Shown: positions 4,641 through 6,905 of the stretch, piece by piece
Position numbering within the stretch: the first letter of the stretch is position 1
Layout of the letters: each line of letters starts with the position of its first letter
The notes under the pieces: model-generated
What the model saw: the letters and a program-made list of their open reading frames with translations, nothing else
Told to the model about the DNA's origin: nothing
Database searches by the model: none
Made by a program: the position numbers and the translations under genes
NCBI GenBank assembly: GCA_045616225.1
Contig: JAZLGI010000080.1
Coordinates: 1-6,905 of the forward strand
From: JAZLGI01 sp045616225
Lineage (GTDB): Bacteria > Spirochaetota > Spirochaetia > Sphaerochaetales > Sphaerochaetaceae
Length of the DNA stretch: 6,905 nt
Reading direction: 5' to 3'

Positions 4641-6257
4641 TACGCTTATTGAACCGAGTGCAATACACCTGCCGCTCTTACGGTCAAACAGCATTGCATT
4701 CTTTCCGGCAAAGTCAACATTTACTTTTGTGCCGAGTTTAAAAACAGTACTTCCGAATACAACTCCGGTAAGAAGGAATTCGTTTACGCGGATTTTAATT
4801 GTACTTTCCATACCCGTAGGCATAGCACCGTAAATTTCTCCTTCAATTTTTCCCTTGTCAGAAGCATTGACAAATTCAGGCCTTATACCAAGAACAAAGT
4901 CTTCGTTTGTAAGAACAGGATCATCTTTAAGAGAGTCATCTTCTTCTTCAACTTTGGCTATGTGATACTTGAAAGTTTCGTCTTTATTGCCCTTTTCAAC
5001 ATAGCCTTTTTCAGATGCTTTTTTCTTAAGTGCTTCTGCTTCTTTTTTGGCCTCTGAGTCTCGTTCCTTAAACCAGGCATCAAGATCCAGTTTGGAATTT
5101 GCCTTGAAGGTTAAGTTATAATTACCAAGTGCAGATAAAACTATTTCGCCCTTCTCGTTCTGTTTGCCTTTTGCATCGATGAAGTTGATAGAAGGATTAC
5201 CTACAAAGTCTGCAACAAAGAGATTGTTCGGTTCATTGTAAACTTTGAGAGGAGCATCATACTGCTGTAAAACACCATTATTAATAAGACAGATTTGTGT
5301 TGCCAGTGTCATAGCTTCCATCTGATCGTGTGTTACATAAACAAATGTTGAACCGGTTTCTACATGAAGTCGCTGAAGTTCATATCTCATCTCAAGTCTG
5401 AGTTTTGCATCAAGGTTTGATAGCGGTTCATCCATGAATAGTACAGACGGTTCAGGAGCAAGAGTTCTGGCTATTGCAACTCTCTGCTGCTGACCACCTG
5501 AAAGTTCAGCCGGATAACGATCCATAAACATTCCGATCTTTACAATTCTTGAAACTCTTCTTACAGAAAGATCAATTTCTTCTTTTGTAAGTTTTCTTAC
5601 AGCCTTTACAACTTTTCCGTTCTCTGTGAATTCAAATTTATCGTTTAGTGAATTTGCTTTTAAAGCCTGTTCAACTTTTGCATTTAAATCTTCTGATATA
5701 GCTTTTACATCAGGCTTGTTTTCAAGATGCATTGCAAATAGTTTTTTAGCTGTGTACTGGGAAATTGTAAAGAAATCAATGAGCTTTAACACTGCACGGT
5801 TTTCATCAATTTTTCCGGTTTTGTCTTTACATTCTTCTACAACCTTAACCACATCTGAAGGTCTCTTTAAAATTGCAACAAGACGTGCATTGTTTTTTGC
5901 TTCAAAATCAATTTTCGGAAGTTCTTCTTTGATGTTTGAAAGACCGAAAGAAATATTCTGGTAAACAGTCATATTCGGCCAAAGAGCATAGTTCTGGAAA
6001 AGGAATCCGACCTTTCTCTTATTTGCAGGAACATTGATTCCGTTAGAGCTGTCAAATACTACTCTGTCACCGATTGTAATCTTTCCTGTTGTAGGAGTTT
6101 CAAGTCCTGCAATCATTCTGAGAGTTGTTGTTTTTCCACATCCGGAAGGTCCCAGAAGTGTTACAAATGCATTGTTATCTATTGTAAGGTTGAGGTCATC
6201 TACAGCGTAGAATTTTCCCCATCTTTTATTAATATGTTCAAGTTTAATCTGCGGCAT
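4635..6257 (-). CDS. ABC importer ATP-binding protein with two unusual insertions
   Basis: The protein has 540 residues. Start ATG at 6257-6255 has AGGAGG (complement of 6264-6269) six to seven bases upstream; an in-frame TTG six bases earlier is too close to that site. It hydrolyses ATP on the cytoplasmic face to drive the adjacent permease. Walker A GPSGCGKT is at 36-43, Q-loop Q88, signature LSGGQ 252-256, Walker B VLFMDEP 272-278, D-loop SNLD, and H-loop H310. A TOBE-like regulatory domain follows, with GIRPEF at 457-462. Family members (PotA, FbpC, UgpC types) usually have about 350-380 residues. The excess lies in two places: roughly 110 residues between the Q-loop and the signature (about 108-230), and a charged Lys/Glu-rich stretch (about 388-445) within the C-terminal domain. 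All catalytic motifs are intact. The permease stop (6262-6260) is two bases upstream, so the two are co-translated. With its permease, ferric iron, polyamine or a sugar/phosphonate are possible substrates. Confidence 0.88.
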   Translation of the reverse strand: MPQIKLEHINKRWGKFYAVDDLNLTIDNNAFVTLLGPSGCGKTTTLRMIAGLETPTTGKITIGDRVVFDSSNGINVPANKRKVGFLFQNYALWPNMTVYQNISFGLSNIKEELPKIDFEAKNNARLVAILKRPSDVVKVVEECKDKTGKIDENRAVLKLIDFFTISQYTAKKLFAMHLENKPDVKAISEDLNAKVEQALKANSLNDKFEFTENGKVVKAVRKLTKEEIDLSVRRVSRIVKIGMFMDRYPAELSGGQQQRVAIARTLAPEPSVLFMDEPLSNLDAKLRLEMRYELQRLHVETGSTFVYVTHDQMEAMTLATQICLINNGVLQQYDAPLKVYNEPNNLFVADFVGNPSINFIDAKGKQNEKGEIVLSALGNYNLTFKANSKLDLDAWFKERDSEAKKEAEALKKKASEKGYVEKGNKDETFKYHIAKVEEEDDSLKDDPVLTNEDFVLGIRPEFVNASDKGKIEGEIYGAMPTGMESTIKIRVNEFLLTGVVFGSTVFKLGTKVNVDFAGKNAMLFDRKSGRCIALGSISVK

Positions 6258-6259
6258 AA

Positions 6260-6904
6260 TCAACCTCCTATACCACTGTCAAGGCTTGCTCCGGTTGCCT
6301 TGTTTACCAGACCGTTGCAGATAAGAATTGTTACTATGAGAATAAGGTTGATTCCGCTAGAGAAAGCGTAAAGACCCATTTCGTCAAAGTAGTCAAGTGT
6401 CGTTGAAAGAATGAATCCCTGTACACAGAGCAGCATGAACAGGCTCAGCTCTCTGAGACAAGTCATAAACGGCAGCAAGTAACCGCTTATGATGGAAGTT
6501 TTCTGAATCGGAATAATGATTCTGGTCATTCTTTTTATCCACGGAATATCCTGAATAATTGCAGCTTCTTCTATTTCTCCTGAAAGCTGAAGCATACTGT
6601 TGAGAGCGCTTCTTGATGCAAACGGAATGTATTTTACAGTACCGGTAATAATCAGAAGTGTATAAGTATTGTAAAGATTCAGTTTCTCACCGGAGAACAA
6701 AACAAAGAATGCAACACCTACTGCAACAGAAGGCATAAGATAAGGCAGGAAGGCCATGCTGTTAACATAATTTGCCCACTTGCTTCTGCGCTGTTTGGAT
6801 ACGGCATAACCAATCAGAGTTCCCAAAGTTCCTGCTAAAAGAGCACACATTATTGCAACAAGGAATGTACCTTTGAAAGCGGTCCAGATAGTCGGGTTAT
6901 AGAG
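6260..6904 (-). CDS. ABC importer inner-membrane permease, C-terminal part (5' end outside window)
   Basis: The frame is open from the window edge to TGA at 6262-6260, giving 214 residues. The ATG at 6850 is internal, because coherent sequence (LYNPTIWTAFKGTFLVAI) precedes it. About five hydrophobic segments are visible. Between the third and fourth lies the cytoplasmic EAA loop, EEAAIIQDIPWIKRMTRIII-P (near 6509-6573), which docks onto the ATPase. This fold belongs to the binding-protein-dependent permease family. The character (MAFLPYLMPSVAVGVAFFVL and the loop) is closest to ferric iron (FbpB) or related fused permeases, but the substrate is inferred only. In the EAA loop the usual Gly four residues after EAA is Asp (codon 6548-6550). 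The gene is immediately upstream of the ATPase in one operon, and a solute-binding protein would be expected further upstream, beyond the window. Confidence 0.82.
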   Translation of the reverse strand, partial: LYNPTIWTAFKGTFLVAIMCALLAGTLGTLIGYAVSKQRRSKWANYVNSMAFLPYLMPSVAVGVAFFVLFSGEKLNLYNTYTLLIITGTVKYIPFASRSALNSMLQLSGEIEEAAIIQDIPWIKRMTRIIIPIQKTSIISGYLLPFMTCLRELSLFMLLCVQGFILSTTLDYFDEMGLYAFSSGINLILIVTILICNGLVNKATGASLDSGIGG

Positions 6905-6905
6905 C

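Noticed and set aside
4585..4833. 82-codon plus-strand frame at the right end of the transposon
   Set aside because: It crosses the transposon boundary and lies antisense to the ABC ATPase gene, with no start signal of its own.

Overview
The window looks like a moderately AT-rich bacterial chromosome. The AT-rich coding style, the convergent gene layout and especially an ABC ATPase with extra charged insertions are reminiscent of Treponema-type spirochaetes. That assignment is inference from protein character only; there is no rRNA or other taxonomic marker here.

Layout. (1) At 2-805 (+) is the 3' part of a polytopic permease of the NCS2 (xanthine/uracil/guanine) type. (2) About 700 bases without a convincing gene follow. 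They hold a GC-rich folded block (918-1017), a weak terminator-like hairpin (1045-1066), three 40-bp palindromic units with identical arms and identical spacing (1156-1341), and a strong terminator for the opposite strand (1421-1478). (3) At 1511-4632 is a complete IS1595-type transposon. It has 24-bp terminal inverted repeats matching at 22 positions and an exact 8-bp target duplication (TTTTATTT) on both sides. It carries a DDN-type transposase followed by a restriction-modification pair as passengers: a beta-class DNA methyltransferase and a PD-(D/E)XK-like endonuclease. (4) At 4635-6904 (-) is the 3' end of an ABC importer operon, permease then ATPase, of the ferric iron/polyamine/sugar CUT-like class.

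The most interesting system is the transposon. The transposase stop codon overlaps a good ribosome binding site (AGGAG) that serves an ATG at 2630. The reading frame from that ATG enters a run of ten G (2655-2664). With ten G it is out of frame and stops after 28 codons. With nine (or twelve) G it fuses in frame to the methyltransferase and restores the conserved segment N-G-D-C-L-E-V upstream of the TSPPY motif. The element therefore looks like a mobile restriction-modification cassette whose methyltransferase is phase-variable by G-tract slippage and is captured here in the OFF length. The endonuclease gene overlaps the end of the methyltransferase gene, so its translation may depend on the methyltransferase being read.

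The transposon landed two bases beyond the stop codon of the ABC ATPase gene. It left that gene intact but moved the operon's terminator about 3.1 kb away.
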